DNA from: Streptomyces sp. STR69
Lineage (GTDB): Bacteria; Actinomycetota; Actinomycetes; Streptomycetales; Streptomycetaceae
NCBI RefSeq assembly: GCF_024519455.1
Contig: NZ_JALJRY010000051.1
Span: 1-35,852 of the forward strand
Reading direction: 5' to 3'
DNA: 35,852 nt
A program made the translations under genes and the position numbers. The notes under the pieces were generated by a model that saw nothing but the letters and a program-made list of their open reading frames with translations, had not been told where the DNA came from and did no database searches. Shown here piece by piece: positions 21,624 to 29,173 of the stretch. Numbering within the stretch: position 1 is the first letter of the stretch; each line of letters opens with the position of its first letter.

Positions 21624-22784
21624 TCAGGAGACCGTGGCGGCGGGCGGGGTCCAACGACCCTTCCGGGGAACCGTGTTGGAGACGCCGTAGTCCTTCTTGA
21701 GCTGTTCGGGGATGGCGTAGTGCATGACGCGTCCGCGGGTGAGGGAGGACAGTTCCAGGACGCTGGTGAGGTGGCCGAGGCGGTCCAGGGCCCAGGCACC
21801 GAGCGGGGAGTGGTCCTCGATGGTCTCCAGGACGCCGAGGAGGTGGGGCACGGACCTGACGACGGTGTCCCACGGTGTGCGCGGCACCTGGAGCCAGTCG
21901 GCGCAGGTGTCGCCGACGAGATGGCGGATGAGGGCGGAGACGATCGGGTCGAAGAAGGTGCCGGGCACGACCTCCTCGTAGAGGTCGATGAGTTGGCGGG
22001 TCAGCAGCGCGCCCTCCTCGGACGGCCCCATGTGCCGGACCATGTACAGGTCGAGGAACTGGCGTGCCTCCTCAAGCGACTTTGGGACGGCGTCCTGGTC
22101 GACGCCGAGCATGGCACCGACCACGCGCCAGGCGTAGTAGTAGGCTTGCGCGCCCTCCGTCGACATGTGGATGCCGAGGCGGTGCAGGCTGTCCAGCACA
22201 AGCAGCGAGAAGAACATCTGCCCGCCGATCATGTCCTCCTGGCAGATGGGTGCCCCCAACTCTCCTGCGTCCCAACGGTTCTCGCGGGCCAGGTGGTGGC
22301 GGATCGAGGCGTGCAGGAGGCGGACCTTCTGCGCGGCGGGAATGAAGCGGCTGCCGGCCTCGAAGGCGTCGGGCCGCATCAGATAGACGGTGAACTGACC
22401 CGTCTCCGCCATCCGTTTGGAGGGGTACTTCAGTCCGTGGGTGGCCGACAGGAGCTTCGCCACGGGAGGGACGACGTAGCAGGCGGGCATGGAGGCGAAG
22501 GACAGGGCGGTGGAGATGTGCACGTTGTTGTCGATGAAGAACAGCCGGGCCTTCTCCATCTCGCCCCAGTCGACCCAACTCGGCGGCGCGCTCGTGGCGT
22601 TGAGGTAGTCCCGGGCCACATCGGGCAGGCCGTCCGGCAGCGGGGCGCCCGCGACGGAGACGTAGCGCATGAGGGTGTTGAACTTGCCCACCTCCCCGCG
22701 GTCGAACAGGGCGGCGACGGTGGCGTCGGCGAGTTCGTCACCGGCTTCGCGCAGGCCGTCCATCGATGTCTCGGTGTAAGTCAC
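21624..22784 (-). CDS. MpaB / rubber-oxygenase-type (DUF2236) oxygenase
   Basis: A 386-residue protein of the DUF2236 group, which includes Lcp latex-clearing protein and the fungal prenyl-chain oxygenase MpaB. Characterised members are b-type heme enzymes that cleave carbon-carbon double bonds of isoprenoid chains. The GTG at 22784 is chosen for GAGGAG 6 nt upstream. Family-like segments are FFIDNNVHISTALSFASMPA, RLLHASIRHHLAREN near 157-171 (candidate heme-ligand and acid-base residues), GAPICQEDMIGGQ, LDSLHRLGI and YYYAWRVVGAMLGVD. No signal peptide is visible, unlike secreted Lcp enzymes, so it probably acts inside the cell. It is 40 bp downstream of the polyprenyl synthase gene on the same strand, which suggests that enzyme's product, or a derivative, as substrate (inference). 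Confidence 0.85.
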   Translation of the reverse strand: MTYTETSMDGLREAGDELADATVAALFDRGEVGKFNTLMRYVSVAGAPLPDGLPDVARDYLNATSAPPSWVDWGEMEKARLFFIDNNVHISTALSFASMPACYVVPPVAKLLSATHGLKYPSKRMAETGQFTVYLMRPDAFEAGSRFIPAAQKVRLLHASIRHHLARENRWDAGELGAPICQEDMIGGQMFFSLLVLDSLHRLGIHMSTEGAQAYYYAWRVVGAMLGVDQDAVPKSLEEARQFLDLYMVRHMGPSEEGALLTRQLIDLYEEVVPGTFFDPIVSALIRHLVGDTCADWLQVPRTPWDTVVRSVPHLLGVLETIEDHSPLGAWALDRLGHLTSVLELSSLTRGRVMHYAIPEQLKKDYGVSNTVPRKGRWTPPAATVS

Positions 22785-22824
22785 AGGGGGCTCCTCGTCG
22801 TTCACGGGGCAGGGCGTTCACGGA

Positions 22825-23880
22825 TCAGGAGTGGCGGACCGCCGCCGAGTGCGCCAGCGCGACCAGCGCTGCTTCGGCGGGGGCGGGAACGTCCAGCTCG
22901 TGGAGAGCGTCGAGCGCCTCCTCCACCCGGGCGGTGATCATGCCCTCGACGCGGTCGGGCGCCTTCAGCCGGCGCATCAGCTCACGCACCGCGTGCAGCC
23001 CCGCCCCGTCCGGGTCGCGTCGGCCCAGCAGGGCCCGCAGTTGCTCCCGTTCCTCGGCACCGGCTGCCCGCCAGGTCTCGGCCAGCAGGGCCGTGGGCCG
23101 GTGGCCGCGCAGGTCGTCGGCGTTGGCCTTGCCGGTGTGTTCCGAGTGCCCGAACAGTCCGAGGACGTCGTCCCGCAACTGGAACGCCTCGCCCAACGGC
23201 AGTCCGTACGCCGAGTAGCCCTCGCGCAGCCGTCCCCCGGCCCCGGCGAGGGCGCCACCGATCAACAGGGGTTGTTCCACGGTGTACTTGGCGGTCTTGT
23301 AGCGGATCACCTTCAGGGACGCGGCGGTGTCCGGCTCGGTCCCGGTCCGCAGGATCTCCAGGCACTCGCCCGCGATCAACTCCCTTGCCAGCACCGACCA
23401 CAGCGGTCGGGCACGGGCGAGATACGCCGCCGGCAGACCGCTGGTGGTGAACAGCTGCCCGGCCATGCCCATCAGCAGGTCTCCCACCAGCATGGCGAGG
23501 GACCTGGCCGCCGCGACGGCTCGCGGGCGGGGGCGTACGGCACCGCGCAGCGCGATGTGCGCGGTGGGCCGCCCGTGCCGCAGCGGACTGTCGTCGATGA
23601 GATCGTCGTGGACGACGGCTGCGGCATGCACCAGCTCCATCGAGGCCGCCGCCCGCACCAGCGCGTCGCTGTCGGGCTGCCCCACCGCGCGCCAGCCCCA
23701 GTAACAGAACGCCGCCCGCAGCCGTTTGCCGCCCGCGACCGCGGCCTCCAGCTGCCCGGCGACCGGCCCGAGCACCGGGTCGATGTCCGCGAACCGCTCG
23801 GCCTCCTCCGCCACGAACCGCTGGAGCACCTGGTCCACGCGGTCCTTGAAGGCGGCCGGCTCCCACCGGTCAGACGTCAT
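22825..23880 (-). CDS. Polyprenyl diphosphate synthase (trans-isoprenyl synthase family)
   Basis: A 351-residue trans-isoprenyl diphosphate synthase, condensing isopentenyl diphosphate onto an allylic primer. Seen are GGKRLRAAFCYWGW (diphosphate-binding GKR region), the first Asp-rich motif DDLIDD at 92-97, YKTAKYTVEQPL, and the second motif DDVLG at 237-241 within FQLRDDVLGLFG. DDVLG lacks the final Asp of the classical DDxxD; this variant with a following TGK...DD stretch (TGKANADDL) is usual in actinobacterial members. Residues just before the first motif are SMELVHAAAVVH, with no obvious bulky aromatic block, so chain length cannot be read off. The ATG overlaps the end of the small upstream gene by 11 bases, implying translational coupling. 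The oxygenase gene follows 40 bp downstream. Confidence 0.95.
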   Translation of the reverse strand: MTSDRWEPAAFKDRVDQVLQRFVAEEAERFADIDPVLGPVAGQLEAAVAGGKRLRAAFCYWGWRAVGQPDSDALVRAAASMELVHAAAVVHDDLIDDSPLRHGRPTAHIALRGAVRPRPRAVAAARSLAMLVGDLLMGMAGQLFTTSGLPAAYLARARPLWSVLARELIAGECLEILRTGTEPDTAASLKVIRYKTAKYTVEQPLLIGGALAGAGGRLREGYSAYGLPLGEAFQLRDDVLGLFGHSEHTGKANADDLRGHRPTALLAETWRAAGAEEREQLRALLGRRDPDGAGLHAVRELMRRLKAPDRVEGMITARVEEALDALHELDVPAPAEAALVALAHSAAVRHS

Positions 23881-24175
23881 CGGTGGCGGCCTGCCGGGCG
23901 AGTGCGTGCCGGGCGAGGGTCTCCAGATGCGCCGGGGGCTGGGCCGTGTACCGGTCCAGCACCAGACGCCCGCGCGCCGTCAACTCCTGCCCGGCCTCCG
24001 CGACCAGTTCCGAGGCGTCCGAACGGCGCAGCAGCCCCCGTAACGTCCCCCATGCCGAACCCGCGGCCGACCCCACCGTGGTCACCACCAGCTCGGCCAG
24101 ACCGGCGGCCAGCAGAACCGCCCGCTCGTCCAGGCCTTCGCACCGGCCGTCATGCCGTTCCGCCGCTCGCGTCAT
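23870..24175 (-). CDS. Small protein of unknown function with a TTA codon, first gene of the prenyl unit
   Basis: A 101-residue protein not assigned to a family. The ATG at 24175 has GGGGAG four bases upstream; a GTG at 24187 lies over that site and is less likely. A central hydrophobic/amphipathic stretch, VLLAAGLAELVVTTVGSAAG (about 20-40), could associate with a membrane. Charged helical sequence follows (ELVAEAGQELTARGRLVLDR). Its stop overlaps the polyprenyl synthase start by 11 bases, so the two are very likely coupled and functionally related. The leucine in GTLRGLL is encoded by TTA (24041-24043), read only by the bldA tRNA in Streptomyces. It was the only in-frame TTA I found in the window, suggesting development-linked control of this unit. 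Confidence 0.8.
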   Translation of the reverse strand: MTRAAERHDGRCEGLDERAVLLAAGLAELVVTTVGSAAGSAWGTLRGLLRRSDASELVAEAGQELTARGRLVLDRYTAQPPAHLETLARHALARQAATDDV

Positions 24176-24527
24176 ACCGCTCCCCACCCACAGTGCGTCC
24201 GGGCGGCGCCGGTCACCCGCCCTCCTGTCAGGATCGCGACAGATCGGGCAGGGAAGAGGCGGAACTCACGATCGGGTGATCACTTCGCTCGACCGTGCGG
24301 ATCACGGTCGCCACCGAAGGAGTCCCGGGTCGCGGCGACGATCAGGTGCGGGTCACCCCGGCCAACACCCAAGGTCGGCTCCCCAGTTGACGCCGCAAGC
24401 GCATACCAACCGCCCAGTTCGGCGAAAAGCACCCACACCACCCAACCGGCGAGTAACATGCGTGACCCGCTCCGCCCAACTCCCTGCGGTCCGCCGCCAC
24501 GGACCCGAGCCACGCAAGGAGCACGGG
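24176..24527. promoter_or_regulatory. Divergent control region between prenyl unit and symporter genes
   Basis: No gene is visible in these 352 bases. A perfect 8-bp inverted repeat, CGACCGTG / CGGAT / CACGGTCG (24290-24310), is a candidate operator. GATCGGG occurs twice shortly before it. A plus-strand TAACAT at 24454-24459 could be the -10 element for the DUF485 gene, but no good -35 element was found. Confidence 0.4.
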
Positions 24528-25049
24528 ATGTCCTACGACCCGTACCCTCCGCATGATTCATCCGCCCCGCACGACCTGCATGACCCGCATGACTCGCACG
24601 CCCCGTACCCGTACGACCCGTACGACCCGTACGACCCGTACGACCCGCGTGACTCACACGCCCCGGCCCCGCCCCGCCTCACCTACCCCTGGCAGCCACC
24701 CCCGCCGCCACCCGAACGCCGTCGCCCGCCCCGTCGTCCCGCTCTCGGCAACCACCGTGATCTGCGCATCCTGCGCGGCGCGTACCGGCGGCAGCGGCGC
24801 GTGGCGAGTCTCACCGCGCTCGGATACTTCTGCCTGTTCCTGGCCCTGTCCGCGTTCGCGCCCCCGCTGATGTCGAGCACCGTCGTCGCCGGTGTGCCCA
24901 CCGGGCTGTTGCTCGCGCTGGTCCAACTGCCCGTCACCTGCCTGGCGATAGCGCTCTACGAGCACACGGCCCGGCGGCGCGTGGACCCCCTCGCGGACCG
25001 CATCCGCAAGCAGGCCGAACTGGACGCCAGACGGGAGGCGGCACGATGA
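24528..25049 (+). CDS. DUF485 membrane protein, partner of the downstream symporter
   Basis: A 173-residue protein. The ATG at 24528 follows AAGGAGCACGGG, an excellent ribosome site. The first 75 residues are low-complexity and cytosolic: His/Asp/Pro-rich (PHDSSAPHDLHDPHDSHAP), then four YDP repeats, then a polyproline run and an Arg-rich patch. The conserved DUF485 part (about 80-173) has two helices (LTALGYFCLFLALSAFAP and TGLLLALVQLPVTCLAIALY) and a charged C-terminal helix. DUF485 proteins (YjcH type) are usually encoded just before ActP-like symporters and are thought to assist them. Here the stop overlaps the symporter ATG (ATGA at 25046-25049). The tandem-repeat N-terminus is longer than in simple YjcH proteins of about 100 residues. 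Confidence 0.9.
   Translation: MSYDPYPPHDSSAPHDLHDPHDSHAPYPYDPYDPYDPYDPRDSHAPAPPRLTYPWQPPPPPPERRRPPRRPALGNHRDLRILRGAYRRQRRVASLTALGYFCLFLALSAFAPPLMSSTVVAGVPTGLLLALVQLPVTCLAIALYEHTARRRVDPLADRIRKQAELDARREAAR
24611..24646 (+). repeat. In-frame 9-bp repeat encoding YDP units
   Basis: Four perfect copies of GTACGACCC, each adding one Tyr-Asp-Pro to the cytosolic N-terminus of the DUF485 protein. The copy number is likely to vary between strains. Confidence 0.9.
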
Positions 25050-26662
25050 CCGGCTTCCGCGACTCCGCGCCGCAGACCATGTCGCTCGTCGCCTTCACCA
25101 CCGTCGCCACCCTCACGCTGCTGCTGTGTGTGATGACCGGGCCCGACCGCGACGACCTCGACGAGTTCTACACGGGCTACGGCTCCCTCTCGCCGCTGCG
25201 CAACGGCCTTGCCATAGCGGGTGACTACATCTCCGCGGCGAGTGTGCTGGGCACGGGCGGGGTGATCGCCCTCTACGGCTACGACGGGATGGTGCTCGCG
25301 CTGAGCACGGCGCTGTCGCTGATGCTGCTGATGTTCCTGCTGGCCGAACCGCTGCGCAACGCGGGCCGGTTCACGATGGGCGACGCGCTCGCCCGCCGGA
25401 TGCCGGGGCGGGCTGTGCGGATGGTCGCGTGCGCGGTGACCATCATCGCGCTGCTGCCGTTGATGCTGGTCCAACTCGCGGGCGCGGGCCAGCTGTTGGC
25501 GTTCATCCTCGGCTTCTCCAGCGACTTCCTGCAGACCGGCTGCATCATCGGCCTGGGTGCGCTGATGATCAGCTACGCGGCGATCGGCGGTATGAAGGGC
25601 ACCGCGCTCATCCAGATCCTGAAGATCGTGATGCTGCTCGGGTCGGGAGCCGTGATCGCCGTACTCCTGCTGAACCGGTTCCACTGGGACCTGGGTTCGT
25701 TCTTCGACACGGCGGCGAAGCGGAGCGGTGCCGGATCGGCCTTTCTGCACTCGGGACTTCAGTTCTCGGGCGGGCCAAGTCCCCGGCTGGACATGATCAG
25801 TTCGCAGCTGACCGTCGTACTCGGGGGCGCCTGCCTCCCGCACATCACGATGCGGATGTACACCGCGTCGAGCGCCCGGCAGGTGCGGCGGTCGATGTCG
25901 TGGGCGGTGTCGAGCGTGGCGCTGTTCGTGGTGATCGTGACGGTCGTCGGGTTCGGTGCCACGGCGCTGCTCGGGCGGGCGGCGATCGCGCGGGCGGACC
26001 CGCAGGGCAACACGGCGTATCTGCTGGGCTCGCGGGCGGTGTTCGGGGCCGACGTGTCGACGACGGAGACCCTCCTCTTCACCACCGTCACCACGGCCGT
26101 CTTCCTCACCCTGCTCGCCTCGGTCGCCGGGATGATCCTCGCCTGCGCCAACTCCCTCGCCCACGACGTCTTCGCGGCCCGCGTCGAGGAGATGCCGGTC
26201 CGCCGGGAGATGACACTGGCCCGCTACTCGGCGCTGGCGGTGGGCGTTCCGGCGATCGTGCTGGCGACGCTGGTCCAGCACCGGGGCCTGCAACCCCTGG
26301 TCACGCTGTCCTTCTGTCTGGGCGCCTCGGCCATAGCGCCCGCCCTCGTCTACAGCCTCTTCTGGCGCCGTTACACGCGAACGGGCCTGCTCAGCACGCT
26401 CATTGGCGGCACGCTCGGCGTGCTGCTGCTGATGCCGGGCACCAATCTGGTCTCCGGTTCGCCGGCTGCCGCCTTCCCTGGCGCCGACTTCAACTGGTTC
26501 CCGTTCACCACCACCGGGCTCGTCACCATCCCGCTCGGCTTCGCCTGCGGCTGGCTCGGCACGGTCGCCTCGGGGCGGCAGAAGGAGGAGGAACAGCGCA
26601 GGCGGTACGAGGCGATGGAGGGGTGGATCCTGGCGGGCGCGGTGCGCAGGGACGAAGGATGA
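25046..26662 (+). CDS. ActP-like sodium/solute symporter (SSS family)
   Basis: A 538-residue membrane protein, the usual length for SSS-family carriers of small carboxylates such as acetate. Features in order: a first helix SLVAFTTVATLTLLLCVMTG; the motif DEFYTGYGSLSPLRNGLAIAGDYISAASVLG, where family members bind Na+ and substrate; PLRNAGRFTMGDALARR; GGMKGTALIQILKIVMLLG; and LPHITMRMYTASSARQVRRS. About 12-13 hydrophobic helices can be counted. The C-terminal tail is charged (RQKEEEQRRRYEAMEGW). It is coupled by a 4-base overlap to the DUF485 gene. By family and pairing the likely substrate is acetate, pyruvate or a related monocarboxylate; substrate identity is inference. Confidence 0.94.
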   Translation: MTGFRDSAPQTMSLVAFTTVATLTLLLCVMTGPDRDDLDEFYTGYGSLSPLRNGLAIAGDYISAASVLGTGGVIALYGYDGMVLALSTALSLMLLMFLLAEPLRNAGRFTMGDALARRMPGRAVRMVACAVTIIALLPLMLVQLAGAGQLLAFILGFSSDFLQTGCIIGLGALMISYAAIGGMKGTALIQILKIVMLLGSGAVIAVLLLNRFHWDLGSFFDTAAKRSGAGSAFLHSGLQFSGGPSPRLDMISSQLTVVLGGACLPHITMRMYTASSARQVRRSMSWAVSSVALFVVIVTVVGFGATALLGRAAIARADPQGNTAYLLGSRAVFGADVSTTETLLFTTVTTAVFLTLLASVAGMILACANSLAHDVFAARVEEMPVRREMTLARYSALAVGVPAIVLATLVQHRGLQPLVTLSFCLGASAIAPALVYSLFWRRYTRTGLLSTLIGGTLGVLLLMPGTNLVSGSPAAAFPGADFNWFPFTTTGLVTIPLGFACGWLGTVASGRQKEEEQRRRYEAMEGWILAGAVRRDEG

Positions 26663-26835
26663 CCAGTACGCGCGGGTGAATGATGACCGACGGAAAAGCC
26701 CCGCATGACCGGCGTCAAAGCCGTGCATGACTCGTTCTTTGCCACACCACCACCTCGACTCCCGCTGTTCACCGATCCTTTCCAGACTCTGCACGTCCGA
26801 GCGTGAAGGTCCCTGCATTTCAGCGGGAGTTGAAC

Positions 26836-28545
26836 ATGAGTCACGGCCACAGCCACGGCGACCACGGTCACCACCACCATCACGACCACGGGGACGGGGA
26901 CGCCACCTCGCTGCCGCCCGCCCTCGACACGTCCGTCCCCGACGCTGAGTTGACACCGAGTCAGCTCTCCCGTCGAGGCATGTTGCGCCGAACCGGACTG
27001 CTCGGAGCGGGACTTGCGGCGGGCAGCGTGCTCGCCGGCGCGGGGGAGGCAGCCGCGTCGGTACAACAGACCACGGCCAAGTCGTCCAAGGGCAACGGCG
27101 GTTACCTGTGGCTGGCCGGTGACCACCACATCCACACGCAGTACAGCAGTGACGCCAAGTACCGGGTCATCGACCACGTCAGACAGGCGAACGCGCACGG
27201 CCTGGACTGGATGGTCATCACCGACCACGGCAGTGTCGCGCACGCCAAGATCGGTGTGGAGAAGGTCAATCCGGACATCGTCGACGCCCGTGACAAGACC
27301 GACGACACCCTCGTCTTCCAGGGCCTGGAGTGGAACATCCCGGGCGCCGAGCACGGCACGGTGTTCGTCCACCCCGGCTCCAACGAGGTAGCCGTACTCA
27401 AGGAGTTCGAGAACTCCTTCGACGGCAGCGTCAACAACGCGAGCGGCAACTCCCCCGCCAACGAGGCCCTCGCCATCGCGGGCGTCAACTTCCTCGCCGA
27501 CCAGGTCCGCCGCCGCAAGGTCAAGGACGCGCTCTTCCTCGCCAACCACCCCGCGCGCAAGGGCATCGACTCCCCGCACGAGATCCGCGGCTGGCGCGAC
27601 GCGCAGCCCACGATCGCCGTCGGCATGGAGGGCGCCCCCGGCCACCAGGCGGGCGGCATCCCCAAGCCGAACGGCCCGGGCAGCGGACGCGGCATCTACG
27701 ACAACAGCCCGAGCGCCGACTCCTTCGCCGGTTACCCGCTGGAGAGTTACCGCACCTGGGGCGGCTTCGACTGGATGACGGCCACGGTCGGCGGCCTGTG
27801 GGACAGCCTTCTCGCCGAGGGCAAGCCCTGGTGGATCACCGCCAACTCCGATTCCCACAACGTCTACGCGGACACCGCCGTACGCGGCCCGGGCGGCGAC
27901 TTCAACGCCAACGGCCGCTACAACGACCCGGTCTACGGCACCGGCATCAGCCTCACCGACACCGACTTCTGGCCCGGCCAGTACTCCCGCACCCACGTCG
28001 GCGCGGCCTCCTTCTCGTACAAGGCGGTCATGGACGGCATCCGCGCGGGCCGTGTCTGGGTCGACCACGGCGGCCTGATCAGCGGCCTCGACGCCCGCCT
28101 GTCCGCCGGTGGCCGCGAGGTCACCCTCGGCGGCGCGCTGCACGTTCGCCGCGGCGCCCAGGTCGACCTGGTCATCCGCATCAGCCTGTCCAACGGCCCC
28201 AACTGGGCCCAGTTCCAGCCCTCGTTGGCCCGCGTCGACGTCATCCAGGGCGATGTCACGGGCCCGGTCACCGACAAGGACACCTTCTCCACCCCGACGA
28301 CAAAGGTCGTCAAGTCCTTCGAGGTGGACAAGTCCACCGGCACCGTCCGCCTCACGTACTCCCTCGGACGCCTCGACAAGCCGGTCTACGTCCGCCTCCG
28401 CGGCACCGACGGCAACCGCTCCGCCGTGGGCGTGGGCGGCCCGGCCGTAGACCCCGTAGGCCCCGCGATGGACGTCCTCGGCGACGCCGACCCGTGGAAG
28501 GACCTCTGGTTCTACTCCAACCCGATGTGGGTCCTGCCCGCATGA
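26836..28545 (+). CDS. Secreted PHP-domain metallo-phosphoesterase with His-rich N-terminus
   Basis: A 569-residue protein. The ATG at 26836 has GGGAG 6 nt upstream. Residues 3-18 hold ten histidines (SHGHSHGDHGHHHHHDHGD). A twin-arginine-like export signal follows at 45-74 (SRRGMLRRTGLLGAGLAAGS, with AAA at the end), so export by Tat is likely. The PHP metal site is visible: D96-H97-H98-x-H100, ITDHGSVAHA with D130-H131, EWNIPGAEHGTVF, NHPARKG, and NSDSH at 337-341. PHP domains are multi-metal phosphoesterases, so it should hydrolyse phosphoesters outside the cytoplasm; the substrate is unknown. The stop overlaps the next gene (ATGA). It is unusual that the His-rich block precedes the Tat motif and would be removed with the signal. 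Confidence 0.92.
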   Translation: MSHGHSHGDHGHHHHHDHGDGDATSLPPALDTSVPDAELTPSQLSRRGMLRRTGLLGAGLAAGSVLAGAGEAAASVQQTTAKSSKGNGGYLWLAGDHHIHTQYSSDAKYRVIDHVRQANAHGLDWMVITDHGSVAHAKIGVEKVNPDIVDARDKTDDTLVFQGLEWNIPGAEHGTVFVHPGSNEVAVLKEFENSFDGSVNNASGNSPANEALAIAGVNFLADQVRRRKVKDALFLANHPARKGIDSPHEIRGWRDAQPTIAVGMEGAPGHQAGGIPKPNGPGSGRGIYDNSPSADSFAGYPLESYRTWGGFDWMTATVGGLWDSLLAEGKPWWITANSDSHNVYADTAVRGPGGDFNANGRYNDPVYGTGISLTDTDFWPGQYSRTHVGAASFSYKAVMDGIRAGRVWVDHGGLISGLDARLSAGGREVTLGGALHVRRGAQVDLVIRISLSNGPNWAQFQPSLARVDVIQGDVTGPVTDKDTFSTPTTKVVKSFEVDKSTGTVRLTYSLGRLDKPVYVRLRGTDGNRSAVGVGGPAVDPVGPAMDVLGDADPWKDLWFYSNPMWVLPA

Positions 28546-29120
28546 GCACGTCCTACGACCCGTCCGGCGTCCACCCCGTCCTCGGGGTGGACGCCGGCAC
28601 GTCGACCCTCCGCGAGGCCGACCACCTGATCCGCGACCTCATGACCACCCTCGCGCTCCCCCCGGGGACGGTCGCCTGCACCCACCTGATCCGCACGGAC
28701 ACGCGCCGGGGCACGGCCGTATCACTGGAGTTGCAGGACCGTGAATCGGCCACGACCGCATGGCGACACCTCACGGAGTCCGAGCCGCCCCGGGGCGCCC
28801 AGGAGGCCGCAGCCCAGGCAGCCGCCGACCACACGGCCCGCCGCTCGGGCCGGGCGGTCCTGTTCCCCGGCGCGGAACACCTCACCGGGACGATCCCCCT
28901 GTCCGACCTGCTGGAACTGACGGCCATCGACCGGGTGATCGTGGTCGGCGCCACGTCGGGCGAACCTCCGGCCCCCACAACACCCGTACACACTCAGGAC
29001 CACGTACGACCCGAGTGGCGCGAGGGCGAGTTGGTCCTGGCCCTGGTCCCGGCGGCGGGCAACACCCTGGCCCCGTTCGAGGTCCCCAACCCGACACCCT
29101 GCTGCGCCGACCACCCGTGA
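28542..29120 (+). CDS. Protein of unknown function coupled to the PHP gene
   Basis: A 192-residue soluble protein that I do not recognise. Its ATG overlaps the PHP gene stop by four bases, so they are co-translated and probably act together. No signal peptide or membrane helix is seen. The first part contains VLGVDAGTSTLREADHLIRD and TRRGTAVSLELQDRESATTA; the middle has an Ala-rich helix, AQEAAAQAAADHTARRSG. A beta-type segment, IDRVIVVGATSG, follows, and the protein ends in PFEVPNPTPCCADHP, a Cys-Cys-x-Asp-His tail that could bind metal. With a metallo-enzyme as partner, a role in metal loading or substrate handling is conceivable, but this is speculation. Confidence 0.8.
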   Translation: MSTSYDPSGVHPVLGVDAGTSTLREADHLIRDLMTTLALPPGTVACTHLIRTDTRRGTAVSLELQDRESATTAWRHLTESEPPRGAQEAAAQAAADHTARRSGRAVLFPGAEHLTGTIPLSDLLELTAIDRVIVVGATSGEPPAPTTPVHTQDHVRPEWREGELVLALVPAAGNTLAPFEVPNPTPCCADHP

Positions 29121-29173
29121 CGTGAAACGCCGGACGACTGTCCTTGCCCAAGGGGCGCGGGCCCGCAGCGAAT

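Noticed and set aside
26764..26790. Single GTTCACC before the PHP gene as a PHO box
   Set aside because: Only one 7-base core is present; the neighbouring 11 bases do not form a second unit.
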